From Eunapius fragilis (lineage: Eukaryota > Porifera > Demospongiae > Spongillida > Spongillidae), in NCBI GenBank assembly GCA_963681505.1, contig OY811971.1:7159924-7223923 (forward strand): a stretch of DNA of 64,000 nucleotides, in the 5' to 3' direction. The notes beneath the pieces were generated by a model that was given only the letters and a program-made list of their open reading frames with translations, was not told where the DNA came from and ran no database searches. Shown here one piece after another: positions 47,610 through 57,998 of the stretch. A program made the position numbers and the translations under genes. The first letter of the stretch is position 1; every line of letters begins with the position of its first letter.

Positions 47610-48893
47610 ATGGATGCTCAAAAGGACACCTTCCAGACGTTTTTGGTGGATTCATTCTTGTCAGGGAAGAAACCTGGCAGTAAAGTAATAACAAGAGCAA
47701 AGGGCAACAAGATCGTTGGCTTTTGAAAGGGACTTGTAACGATAGTGATAATCATTTGAAGTTTTGGGTAAAATCACGCAAATTTTCCCTAATGTCCTAT
47801 CCTGCGCTTGGTCTGTCGGATGTGCTTTGCTTGCCTGCCAGAAAAAAGTTGAGCATTAGATGAATGTGATAAGTATTTTTTACTTGTACTTGTTTTTTCT
47901 GTTTTAACCATACACAGGATTGTAGTGACACCACCGTGCTTAGCCACGTTAGAAGAGTGGCTTATGTTGAAGACTTCTTTGAGATACTTCACAGGGTGCA
48001 TTGCCAAGAGCGAGGTCATGTGGGCTACAGAAAACTCTTGCAGAGGTATTCTGGTAGAATTTGTTTCATGAATATTATACAGTATAATAGAGTATGGTTT
48101 TTACTATTACAGATTTCGGCATGCTATGAGTGTCTTCCACGGTCAGCTGTACAGAAGTTTGTGAGCCTGTGCCCCCTTTGCAGTACTCAAAAAGTACAGC
48201 GCAATCAAGCACCCCTGAAACCCATCATTGCATCAGGATTTATGAGTAGAGGTCAGGTGAGTTACACTTTATGCACAGCAAAACAAAGTTGACAGTGGTG
48301 TTTAACAAGCTAGGTAGACCTAATAGACATGCACCACCGACCTGATGGACCGTATAATTGGATAGGACACTACATCGACCATTGGTCTAAATTCCACGTA
48401 CAATTTGCCCTTCAGAGGAAGAGTAGCAAAGTGGTGGCCTGGAACCTTGCAACAATAGTTTTTGCATATCTTGGTTTACCCAAAATATTGCAATCTGACA
48501 ATGGGCGAGAATTTGCAAGCACTTTGATGGCCGAATTAGTAAAGAACTGGCCTGGTGATATTACCATTGTCAATGGAAGACCATGCCATCTTCAAAGCCA
48601 AGGACTGGTAGAAAGGAGCAATGCGAAAGTGGAAGAAATGATAGCTTGTCATTTTCATGAAAGCAAGGAAACTAAGTCCTGGACAGACTGGCTACATGAT
48701 ATTCAATGTAAGTATAATTATCTACTACAGCAGTAAGTGATAATTATAATTGCAGATAAATTGAACACATGCGTGCATGCAACAACAAAGACAACTCCTT
48801 ACCAGCTGGTGTTTGGTCAACCTCCTCATTCATCACCATTTCCTGGTACAACCAAGGGCATTGTTATGGAAGAAGCAGTGTCTGATATCTTAG
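47610..48893 (+). CDS. Ginger-like transposase, N-terminal and DDE integrase exons
   Basis: ATG 47610 starts 'MDAQKDTFQTFLVDSF'. The frame breaks near 47723 and continues as 'FWVKSRKFSLMSYPALG' (to about 47840). Further exons: 47918-48045 ('HRVHCQERGHVGYRKLLQR', the two His of the HHCC module), 48113-48256 ('CPLCSTQKVQRNQ', its two Cys), 48314-48707 and 48756-48893. The catalytic core is in 48314-48707: 'VDLIDMHH' (D), 'LQSDNGREFA' (D), 'QSQGLVERSNAKVEE' (E). 'TTPYQLVFGQPP' in the last exon is the typical integrase helix. It resembles the KRBA2/SCAND3 integrase lineage. All introns from 47918 on have GT-AG ends and compatible phases. One break in the first exon may be an unrecognised intron or a mutation. 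Confidence 0.75.
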
Positions 48894-49115
48894 GTGCAGT
48901 ACACATGTGTAGCTTTATTTATACAAAAAAACTTGTAGACTTTTACAAGGCACATTTTGTTTTTGTGGTCTCTAATATTTTGTACACATAGATGTATTCT
49001 TTTGTGACGCTGAGATAGATTCTTGTGACTAAAGAATTGTAAAATTGTTCTGCATTCTATGTATGGCTAAGGTACCTTGATGTACTTGTACTTGTTACTT
49101 TGTATATTACTGCAG

Positions 49116-49721
49116 ATACTTGTGATGTTGTGAAAGAAGTGTCTGCAGATGTACAGGGTGTATCAGGTGAATTGTTATGCTAGCAATATTATACATTGAT
49201 TCAGATTTTACAGTCACTGGTAATTTTGATAAAGAAGAAAGTGATAATCGGGTCAGTAAATTATATACAGTATGATAATATGTAGTAATACACAAGGCCA
49301 AGGTACCTTAATGCACCTGTTAACTCCATACATTGCTGTAGATACTTGTGATGTAGAGAAAGAAGTGACTGATATACATGTATCAGGTGAATTTTACTTT
49401 CCCGCTAACATTATTCAGTCACTCTCAATTTGATTCGGATTAATTCATTTACAGCCACTGGTATTGCAGATAAAGAAGGAAGTGATGAATCAGGTCAGCA
49501 GATTTTATGCAGTATAATATACATTGAATATTAACACAAGGCCAAGGTACCTTAATGCACTTTGTTACTCCATAAATTGCTGCAGATACATGTGGTGTTG
49601 AGAATGAAGTGACTGATATACATGTATCAGGTGAATTGTACTTCCCCACTAACATTACACAGTCACTCTCAATTTGATTCAGATTATTTTATTGTTGATA
49701 AAGAAGGAAGTAGTGAATCAG
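49116..49721 (+). repeat. tandem array of paired mini-exons (three A/B cassettes)
   Basis: A exons: 49116-49166, 49342-49386, 49586-49630. B exons: 49214-49251, 49455-49493, 49683-49721. Each pair with its introns is one unit (A starts 226 and 244 bp apart). All A exons (51, 45, 45 nt) and B2, B3 (39 nt) are multiples of three and start and end in phase 1, so cassettes can be added or skipped without loss of frame. B1 is 38 nt, which would break it. They encode acidic linker-like peptides: A 'DTCDVxKEVxDxxVS', B 'ATGIADKEGSDES'. B3 uses a different, earlier acceptor (ttgattcag) from B1 and B2. A further similar-phase exon follows at about 49780-49822. Confidence 0.7.
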
Positions 49722-49779
49722 GTCAGTAAATGATATGCAATTTGTATGTGTACATGTATACTATAACATCACTCCAGAT

Positions 49780-50651
49780 TCAGATGTAAAGCAAAGTGAA
49801 ACAAATGTAACACAATGCATAAGTGAGAAGAAACCCACATACATGAACTATAATAATGGTTATATAATATTAGGTGATCGGTATAGTTAAGGTTAAAAGA
49901 TTTGAATAACTAGCATTATGGGTAATCATATTATTTATACTAGCGTCTGCTGCAAAAGATCAAGATGATTTCTATGCAAGGTATTTAAGGTATTAATGTG
50001 TAAAGCAATGTTGCATTTGCAAACTTTTCTGTGTGCAAATTTGTTACAGTCCTGCAGATATGCACCTGTTCAACTATATCACAGCAGAAATGGATTGATT
50101 GAAGGTCATACCAGATAAAAAAATTTATTCATTGTATCCATCAACACATTCAGCCAGAACTTATTGGAATAATTAAGGGGGAAACAAACTCTAATTTGCA
50201 CAACATATACTGGCATGGAAGCAAGAGTGAGAAAAGTAACATTCACCTTCATGACAACTTTGGACCATCCAAAGTGCTGCCGGATCATTTGGTAAGTCAT
50301 TAATGAAGTATGTACATTTACGTGGTTATAAACATGCTCCTTTTATAGCAAGGAAGATTATGTACTTATCTGGGTACTGTTACAAATGCATATATGATGC
50401 GTGGATATGGCATATCATATGTTTATGAAGTTTTGATTCCCGAGGTGGGTTCAAATATTTATCAAATTTTCCACCTAGATACACATGTACATATAGCTTG
50501 TTTTTGCTTTGACCTACAGTTTTACACTCGGATGGATAAAAAGCATAAATTTGTGATCTCTACTGGTTCAGAAAGTACTGAGCTAGCAAAGGCTGATGAT
50601 GATGATGGAGTGATGATGATGTTGATGCTGCATGATAGTGATGATAAGGAA
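49780..50651 (+). CDS. Ginger-like transposase, linker exons
   Basis: Exon-like stretches continue the same gene: about 49780-49822 (after CTCCAG, to GTGAGA), about 49946-49980, about 50114-50292 ('IGIIKGETNSNLHNIYWHG' to GTAAGT), about 50350-50442 ('GRLCTYLGTVTNAYMMRGYG' to GTGGGT), 50520-50651 ('FYTRMDKKHKFVISTGS', then Asp-rich and Met-rich, to GTATCA). All have AG/GT limits. I recognise no domain in this part. A TGA follows 'ITAEMD' at about 50096, so the exon starting near 50050 may be skipped or mutated. Confidence 0.5.
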
Positions 50652-50887
50652 GGTATCACAATGCAATTATGATGAGGGGTAATTAAGATATATGTCTTAA
50701 TGTCATGTATTTATCACTTCTTGTAAAATGTAAGATTCATTCATAATTATGATAGCCCTTAGTACATGTAGCAATGATTTATTTTGTCTCAGTTTATAGT
50801 AGCTTGTTTTTAGCTATGCATTGTTGTATTTAAAGCTCATTTTGGCAAAATAATATATTTTTATTGTGTAATTACTTACTTGTATAG

Positions 50888-52428
50888 GGCAATATAATGG
50901 CAGATTTGGAATCTCCTTCAAGCACCTCAAAGCATGTATTGACGCAGACAAGCATTACCGCTGCAATGCTGAAAGAATGAAAAATTCTTATCTGGTCTGC
51001 AAGAATATGAAAAAATTTAATGTTGGAGACCTAGTGTCTGTTGGAATCCCTAGAATTGATCTGGCCCGTACAGACACTAGACGATTACATGTACCATGCA
51101 TTGTTGTGGAGAAGACTGGAAAAAAGCATATGTTTCATTGCCTCAGGTGTGCACAAGGAGTACTTAAATTCTGCTATCAGGAAAGTGATTTAGAGTTGTA
51201 TCCTGATAGTAGCTCATCAAATGATGCATTAAAGGTGAAAGGATGGAAGGATGAGAAACTCGTTAGCTTGCCTGAGGCTTCAAAGAGGCAGAACCCTTGT
51301 AATATTTCTATGGAGACAATTGCTCATGTCAGAAAGGCTGCTCATCGCGGCAATGTGGTTGTGTCGTTAAAGGTAAACCATGCACTAGCCATTGCCATGG
51401 AGGGAGGCCATGCCAAAATGAAGTGGAGCATATTACTCCTGGACGCTCATTCAGCAACAGCACAATTGAAGGAAAAGATGAAGCAAAGCTTATTTCTCCT
51501 GGAAGCGCACCGCACAAAAAAAGATGAAACAGAACTTATACATGTACTTTGGAGGCTCACAGTACAAATCGACTCATGCAAGAAGGGCTGCTCATCCAGT
51601 CATTGTGGTTGTGTCCTGAAAGGTAAAAAAATGCAGCAGTCTTTGCACTGAATGGAGGGAAATCATTCAAAAATGAAGCAGAATGTAGTAATCCTATTTG
51701 GGTGTCTGAACTAAGTTTAAATTTAGATGACAAGAATGCTATCCTTTTAGGTGATTGGTTGACAGACAAACACATCTCTGCTGCTAACCAACTACTTAAA
51801 AGGGGATTTCCACAGTGTAAGGGATTAGACAATCCAATTTTGGGGGAAAACTTTTCATTTCCTATCCTGAGAGGAGAGGGTGTTCAAATGTTACATGTAG
51901 ATAAATCCCATTGGATCTGTGTGTCAACAATTGGATGTACTTTTGGGGAATTAAATGTATATGACAGCCGACTTACCACTCTCTCTCCAGCAACACTTAA
52001 GGTCTTCTTCACTGCAGTAAAAGTGACGTGACTGTCAATTGCAACAACAGTCTAATGGAAGTGACTGTGGGGTGTATGCAATGCATGTGCAGCATCTTTG
52101 TGCAATGGAGATGAGCCATCACACCAGTGCTGGGATGAGAAAAAGCTGTGCCTTCATCTCCTTCAGTGTTTTGAAAGTACCTCTATGTCAGTCTTTCCAG
52201 CTTCAGCTGCAGAGGATGAAAGTCATGCACAATGTACCGCCACAATCCTAAATACCCTAAAGGTACCAGAAGTCTACTGCATTTGTCGCCTTCCATGGCA
52301 CAAGGAAGATATGATACAGTGTGGGACGTGTATGGAATGGTATCACCCAAGCTGCTTGTCTTTGCCTTACCACATTTTTAAGAGTTCTAAACCATGGCGC
52401 TGTTCACTGTGCTCGGTGTCTCGTGTAT
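50888..52428 (+). CDS. Ginger-like transposase C-terminus: GPY-like, CXC-like, Ulp1 and PHD domains
   Basis: 50888-51300 has 'FNVGDLVSVGIPRIDLART', the beta-barrel region after the integrase core in this lineage. Near 51330 a second frame reads 'CSSRQCGCVVKGKPC' and 'CHGGRPCQN', a CXC (tesmin-like) cysteine cluster. A repeat of it, 'CSSSHCGCVLKGKK', lies at about 51585-51630, so the motif is duplicated. 51702-52031 is a Ulp1/C48-type cysteine protease: 'KSHWICVSTIG' (His), 'NVYDSRL' (Asp), then 'QQQSNGSDCGVYAMHV' (Gln and catalytic Cys) after a frame change near 52030. 52262-52410 is a PHD finger: 'CICRLPWHKEDMIQCGTC', 'WYHPSC', 'WRCSLC' (C4HC3). Stop near 52428. Ulp1 would cleave ubiquitin-like modifiers; PHD would read histone tails. 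Several single-base frame changes occur. Confidence 0.7.
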
Positions 52429-52634
52429 AGTACTGTACAATATAGTCCTTTTATTTGTACACGCGCATACATGATACCAGTCAATGCATCGTTTCACATT
52501 TGATGTCATAAAATCATTCTCCGTTTAAATACATGTACATGTACATATCTATACTTTGCGCAAGAACAATCCCAGGATTGTCCCGATCCATGGTTTGCGC
52601 ACGCGCAATCCGCGGTCAATCCATGGTTTGTGGT

Positions 52635-52704
52635 ACAAACCATGGATCCAGGGTTTGCGCAGGACAATCCCGGGATTGCGCAAATCCATGCTTCGCGCAT
52701 AACA
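52635..52704 (-). repeat. right terminal inverted repeat of the Ginger-like element
   Basis: 70 bases pairing with 46433-46500. Immediately inside it, 52620-52645 forms a small palindrome (ccatggtttgtggtacaaaccatgg). Followed by a (TA)n run, 52704-52745. Confidence 0.85.
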
Positions 52705-53114
52705 TATATATATATATATATAATTATATATATATATATATATATTGCATCTCAAGGAATTAGTATAAAGCCGCATCGATATCTATACACATACCGATGT
52801 GCAAATTGCAACGAGCATGCAGTGCATGCATTCGCGGAGTTATATACGGTGCCAATACAGTAATACACGCATGCATGTTTGACTTTGACCGACTAAGACC
52901 GTCTGCCGTGACCGCTATGAACTGGCGGTTTTTGACGGTCCAAAACTGACCGTGACCGTGCCGGATAAGTTTCAAACGGCCTGCCCGTGATCGTGACCGT
53001 ATGGACTGGTCACGGCTATCTCTAGCCGTCGACCGTGACCGCCAGAGTCTATTCCGGTCAACTGGCCGTCCATGACTTCCTCCAATCGGTCAACCGCGGC
53101 AACACTGATCGCGT

Positions 53115-53208
53115 GGTTGCGATACAGTTTTGTCACTACGATGTCACCCTCAGGTTCGGGTCGAGCGAGACATTTGACGTACTGGCTAATGCTTGCTATC
53201 ATCGTACG
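53115..53208. repeat. dispersed repeat, inverted copy of 29113-29205
   Basis: Reverse complement of the segment next to the foldback element. Left of it, 52885-53060 holds many 'gaccgtgac'/'gtcacgg' inversions that can fold on one another. Confidence 0.7.
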
Positions 53209-53219
53209 ACGGATGGTTT

Positions 53220-54190
53220 TATGACATATCGAGAAATTGGCGGTCAAAAGGATTACGCGGTATTCGGTCATTGCGTAATTCGGTGTCCATAGAAAATGTA
53301 TTGACGCATTCATAAAACTGCAGCTTACTGCAGAACAAAACAGAATATTGACTAGGTGCTCTCGGATTTGTAATGTGGGGACTATTTGGCATATTTTGAG
53401 TAGTTTTTCGCACCTTAGGTACTTATATCCGCACTTCCACATTAATTATGCAAGGTTTCCAATGTCCATTCATTTTATCTCATTTCGTTATTCAGTCATC
53501 AATAGTTTCCCAACCAAATGATAATTTCCTTAGGTGCGAACGGATTATATGAGAGCAGTCAGTGTACTTATTTATCATCATTTTTTCAGAGCTTAGGGCC
53601 TTCAAATCGCACTTCCGTTGAATGGTTAGTGAGATACACCCCGCATACAAGACGATCATCACGTGCCCCTTATCATCAGTCGGCCGTGCCCAGACCTAGC
53701 TGTTTTTTGATGTTGTAGTTAAATGACCAATAATTATTGCTATGTACTGACTTAGCATTGCATCATGACCACATGTAGGAGTGGCTAGGTGGCACTAATT
53801 GGGAAAGACGGAGGTTGCGATTACACAAAGGAGTTTGCCACCAAGAGAATCGACATGGGCATACAACCAGACTTATTATGGAAGGATCTTGTAAGTCTCA
53901 GAGTACTAGTTAAGTAGCATGAATGCAAAACGTATATTGGTACATGTAAGAGCATACACGTAGAGGTAACGTCTGGTACAAACGGCGGGAGCATCAAATA
54001 TACAAGAGCTGCCATAATTCTATACGACTGACGGTACGCACTTAATTGACCTTTCTCATTGAAAATGAATGCATCATAAAAGATTCAATTACTTCTAACT
54101 TTGCAAAAGCTAGTCCGACTTTAAGTTTAGGTGCATTAGATTTGTGCCAACTGCAGCATTTGAAAACTACCATGTTTTCTCGTACAATGT
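53220..54190. other. no gene recognised
   Basis: Short frames only. 'aggtgcgaa' and 'ttcgcacctt' recur (53408, 53531), a possible relic of a small inverted element. Confidence 0.4.
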
Positions 54191-54194
54191 CCCA

Positions 54195-54405
54195 TGTGTG
54201 AACATACATGTACATGTATATGTACATGTATAGATGTATATATGTATGTGTGTGCGTTTATGACTATGTATGTGTGTGTGACAGTGTTTATGACTATGTG
54301 TGTACATGTGTGTTTTATGTGCACGTATGTGTGCATGTGTTTTATTTGTATGTGTGTACGTATAGGTATATGTGTGTATATGTACATGTATGTGTATATA
54401 TGAAT
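54195..54405. repeat. (TATG/TGTA)n-rich low-complexity tract
   Basis: Alternating 'atgtgtg', 'tatgtacatgta' runs, with several TACATGTA palindromes. A similar tract is at 62860-63150. Confidence 0.75.
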
Positions 54406-54535
54406 TAGTGTTATCTATGGCAACACCTCACCATATTAAAAAGTCTCCCGTGATCCTCCACTTCACTATACCAACTGCCTCATTCCAGGCCAGGTATGTG
54501 TAAAAGTCCGTACTTCCCTTCAGTACCTTATCGCT

Positions 54536-54663
<128 letters not shown>

Positions 54664-54918
54664 ACCCCTTATACCTACTTCACGAGCCTGAAATTAAGTA
54701 TTTGTTTAGGTACTAAACTTGGTTTAATGTCTGGTAAATGGGATCGCAGCCTATATGTCTGGAAAATCTCTGAGGACACTCTCACCTCTATTGAGATCAA
54801 ATGTGTCTAATAAGGGAGCCTATAGGTCTAGCAAAGCATAACCCTCACCTCTATTCAAACCATCACACCTTTTTACCCCCTCAATGACACTGCTAAACTG
54901 ATATGGTTCCAGGTCCAT

Positions 54919-54930
54919 GCATATATAAAC
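54919..54930 (+). promoter_or_regulatory. candidate TATA box of the DIRS element
   Basis: 'gcatatataaac', 80 bp before the gag ATG and conserved in the deleted copy (minus strand, about 12962-12975). Confidence 0.4.
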
Positions 54931-55008
54931 AGTGGTGGTTGGTGGGCATCACTCAGTCTTACATTCAGCTACATGTAAAGCACTGCTGCCTGAATCGCTT
55001 AAATCGCC

Positions 55009-56412
55009 ATGGCACGTCAAGCATTAATGCGCCTCACTAACGAGGCACTGCGCGCCAAGCTTACGGAGGCCAACCTCGACACGACCGGTACCAAAGTCGC
55101 CCTCGTGGAACGCCTTCTCCAGCACGAGGCAAGCTACGTACAGGGCTCGTCCGGACTCCGCACCACGAGGCCGCGAGGTCACGCTAACCGCCAGCTGACC
55201 TCCTCCGAGTCCGAGGGTGATGAGGATGCGGCGAACCCATCCGATGTTCCCAGCGAAACACCGGACGCCGGAGCGGAGGGTGCAGCCGCATCAGTTCCCG
55301 ATGTTCCCAGCGGAACATCGGCAAGCGGTTCGGAGGAGACGTCAGAAACGCCTACGATCACCCAGCGCCGGAGATCGAGACGGACTACCGACGACGCCGC
55401 AACGGGCGTCGGGCTACCAGGTCTCCACAGCAGGCGGATAACAGCGACCAAACACAGCTCCCAAAAGGCCAAGAGTGGCATCGTGGGGAAAAAACGTCAT
55501 AGACAGCGATCCCCTTCACCGGAGAGCAGCCCCAGTAGCAGCAGCTCCAGCTCCAGTTCCAGTAGCAGCTCCGACTCCAGCAGTTCGTCCGAGTCAGACT
55601 CCAGCGACTCTGATTCGCGATCGGACAAACGAAAGCGGAAGTCGAGGCGCCACAAGCGGGACCAGCGGGACAAGAGACGAACCCGGGACAAGAAGCGCAG
55701 GAGGCGTTCTCGATTGCGGGTCAGCAGTTTCCTCAACGCCCCTTTCACTGCGATGGTTCCCACTCCTTCGAGGCGCGAAGTGCGCAAAATTAAGAAGGGT
55801 AAGTACGCGCGATTTGATAAACTGCTCTCTCCTGTAGACGACCTTCTCACTGTCACTGGCGGGAAGCAGCAGAAAACGAAGAACACGCGACAGGTTTGCG
55901 ACCTGGGGAGCTGGCTGGAAGCGTGGAACATTTTCATTGCACTCCGGGTCCAATTCGCCCCCGCAACAGCCCTGGAGCTCGTGAAATATCAATCCATCGT
56001 TTGCCAGCTGTTTGCCATACATTCTGCTGCAGCGGCCCTAAAGTATGACAAGCTTTTCAGGCAGGCCGCAGCCAGGGACAGGCAACAGTCCCTCCGATGG
56101 GATGCGCTAAAGGAGGATCTACTGGTGTGGTGCGTCACCAATCCGCCCTTTCGTTCCAGGCCACTACCCCCCACCAACCCAAGGACGACAACATCTACCG
56201 GCGTCGGACCATCAACACACCCAGGAGGCTCATCCGGCAGCTCTCACCATGCTACCCACACACCATCAGGGGAGGAGATCTGCCGGAGGTTCAACTTCGG
56301 CAAGTGTACAAAGGGTGCAGAATGTACCTTCGCCCACAAGTGCTCGGTCACGGGCTGTAGTGGGGATCACCCTGCCAAGGCCTGCACCCGGGTCACTTCG
56401 GGAGCTACGTGA
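55009..56412 (+). CDS. DIRS gag-like protein, 467 aa
   Basis: ATG in 'cgccATGGCA' context. Residues about 8-40 (LTNEALRAKLTEANLDTTG) look like a SAP-type DNA-binding helix pair. A long Ser/Asp then Arg/Lys-rich stretch follows (about 165-240; a run of Ser, then 'KRKRKSRRHKRDQRDK'). 'VSSFLNAPFTAMVPTPS' leads to a helical capsid-like part (about 270-375, 'LGSWLEAWNIFIALRVQFAP'). The C-terminus has a zinc cluster: 'CRRFNFGKCTKGAECTFAH' (C-x7-C-x5-C-x3-H) and 'CSVTGCSGDHPAKAC'. It would package RNA in particles. High GC and third-position bias differ from the AT-rich surroundings, as expected for a recent arrival. The frame is intact. Confidence 0.85.
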   Translation: MARQALMRLTNEALRAKLTEANLDTTGTKVALVERLLQHEASYVQGSSGLRTTRPRGHANRQLTSSESEGDEDAANPSDVPSETPDAGAEGAAASVPDVPSGTSASGSEETSETPTITQRRRSRRTTDDAATGVGLPGLHSRRITATKHSSQKAKSGIVGKKRHRQRSPSPESSPSSSSSSSSSSSSSDSSSSSESDSSDSDSRSDKRKRKSRRHKRDQRDKRRTRDKKRRRRSRLRVSSFLNAPFTAMVPTPSRREVRKIKKGKYARFDKLLSPVDDLLTVTGGKQQKTKNTRQVCDLGSWLEAWNIFIALRVQFAPATALELVKYQSIVCQLFAIHSAAAALKYDKLFRQAAARDRQQSLRWDALKEDLLVWCVTNPPFRSRPLPPTNPRTTTSTGVGPSTHPGGSSGSSHHATHTPSGEEICRRFNFGKCTKGAECTFAHKCSVTGCSGDHPAKACTRVTSGAT

Positions 56413-57998
56413 GCTCCAGAGAGCTCACACTCCACTACGACGCTCAGCCTTTGAGCACGAGTTGAAGGCACATCCGGACAAGGCCTGGGTCTCCTGGCTA
56501 CTCAATGGCATCGACAACGGTGTTTCCACTGGCTACAATGGTCCGCATTTTTCCTACACAGCACGCAACCTTACCTCTGCACTACAGCACCCTGAAGTTG
56601 TGGACGATGAACTGCAGAAAGAGGTTGAATCAGGACGCATCCTGGGCCCCTTTTGCCAGCCCCCCCTCAAGAACCTCCGCACATCCGGGCTTGGGGCAGT
56701 CCCAAAGAAAAACGGAAAATGGAGAGTGATCTTTCACCTGTCAGCACCGGAAGGACTCAGCATCAACGACTTCATTTCGAAGGATGAGTTCTCAATGCAC
56801 TACTCCACGCTAGACGACGCTGTAGCCCTGCTCAGCAGATTTAAGAAGGGGTCCATGCATGATGGCCAAGGTGGACCTGAAGTCGGCATTCAGGATGGTT
56901 CCAATCCAAGCCGTAGACTGGGAACTTCTTGGCATGTACTGGAGAGGGCAGTACTATGTCGACACATGTCTCCCGTTTGGTCTTCGCTCAGCCCCAAGTC
57001 TCTTTGACAACTACGCCAGCGCTCTGCACTGGATCTTGGAGAACAACTACGGAGCAACGTTACTCCACTACCTGGATGACTTCCTCCTAGTTGGACCTCC
57101 AGGACAGCCCACCTGCCAGGAGTCCATGACCACCATGATGCAACTCTGCGAGAGACTGGGAGTTCCAGTGGCCACCGAAAAGTGTGAAGGTCCAGCGACC
57201 TGCATCACCTTCCTCGGCATTGTCCTGGACTCCTCACTGCAGCAGCTTAGATTGCCACCAGAAAAGCTGCAGGAAATATCATCCTTGACCAGGTCATGGC
57301 TTGGGCTACACAAAGTCACCAAGAGAGAACTGCTTTCTCTCATAGGAAAGCTTTCATTTGCAGCCAAGGTAGTTCCAGCAGGGCGCCTATTCCTTCGTAG
57401 GCTCATCCAGCTATCCACAACAGCAAGACGGCTCCACCACCACATCCGTCTCAACTCCGAGGCCAGGGCAGATATAAGATGGTGGAACAGCTTCCTGCCA
57501 TCATGGAATGGCGTTGCCATGTTTATTTCACCCGAGTGGAGTGACGCCGACTCCCTCCAGTTGTTCACAAATGCATCTGGTTCTCTGGGATATGGGGCCT
57601 ACTTCAATGGAGCCTGGTTCCGAGGCGACTGGCAACCACACCAGCAGCTCCCCACACGTTCCATTCAGTGGCAGGAGCTCTTCGCCATAGTGGCAGCTGC
57701 TCTCACGTGGGGCCACCTCCTGGAGGGTCGACGAATCAGGTTCAACTGCGACAATCTACCCATAGTGCAGGCATGGAGCAACCAGTCCTCTAAGCATCCT
57801 GGTATAATGGAACTACTGAGGAAACTGTTCTTTATTGCTGCACTGCACAGCTTTACAGTCGCCCTCAAACATCTCCCGAGCAGACTGAACTGCATTGCAG
57901 ATGCACTATCCCGTAACCAGATCTCACGTTTCTTTTCCCTTGCTCCCCAGGCCAACCAGCAGCCAACACCAGTGTCCCACATACTGGAAGAGCTCTAG
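56408..57998 (+). pseudogene. DIRS reverse transcriptase-RNase H, one 4-bp frameshift
   Basis: The frame overlaps the end of gag. It reads 'HELKAHPDKAWVSWLLNGI', 'VESGRILGPF', 'LGAVPKKNGKWRVIFHLS' to 'LLSRFKKGSM' (about 56855). A CATG repeated in 'tccatgcatgatgg' (56852-56865) moves the frame, after which 'MAKVDLKSAFRMVPI', 'CLPFGLRSAPSLFDNY' and the active site 'LLHYLDDFLLVG' (about 57064-57100) follow. RNase H comes next: 'LQLFTNASGSLGYGAYF' (first D replaced by N), 'SIQWQELFAIVAAAL' (E), 'RFNCDNLPIVQAW' (D), 'RLNCIADALSRNQIS' (D). Stop at 57996-57998. RT makes cDNA, RNase H removes RNA. Apart from the 4-bp change there is no defect, so recent inactivation, a programmed shift, or an assembly error are all possible. 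Confidence 0.8.

Larger units (their letters stand above)
46433..52704 (+). mobile_element. Ginger-like (integrase) DNA transposon, 6.27 kb with TIRs and TSD
   Basis: Left end 46433-46500 (from 'tgttatgcgcgaagcatgg') is the reverse complement of 52635-52704 with one mismatch and one 2-base gap. Both ends have TGT...ACA tips. TATA flanks each side (46429-46432 and 52705-52708), though the right flank is a TA microsatellite, so the duplication is not decisive. Inside is one plus-strand multi-exon gene encoding a Gypsy-integrase-like transposase with extra C-terminal domains (Ulp1 protease, PHD finger), the layout known for Ginger1 elements, whose usual duplication is CCGG or CCGT. Subterminal 'tttgcgca' motifs recur several times within 150 bp of the right end (for example 52555, 52597, 52653), candidate transposase sites. 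No LTR or RT exists within, ruling out a Gypsy element. Confidence 0.8.

Noticed and set aside
46433..52704. Reading the integrase gene as a Gypsy retrotransposon
   Set aside because: No RT, RNase H or LTR; inverted ends and Ulp1/PHD domains fit a Ginger-type DNA transposon.
53021..53442. 156-codon minus frame near 53 kb
   Set aside because: Covers a dispersed repeat and fold-back 'gaccgtgac' sequence, with no domain.
55179..56022. Minus-strand frames of 100-146 codons opposite the DIRS gag
   Set aside because: Shadow frames of a GC-rich real gene; no family motif and wrong strand.
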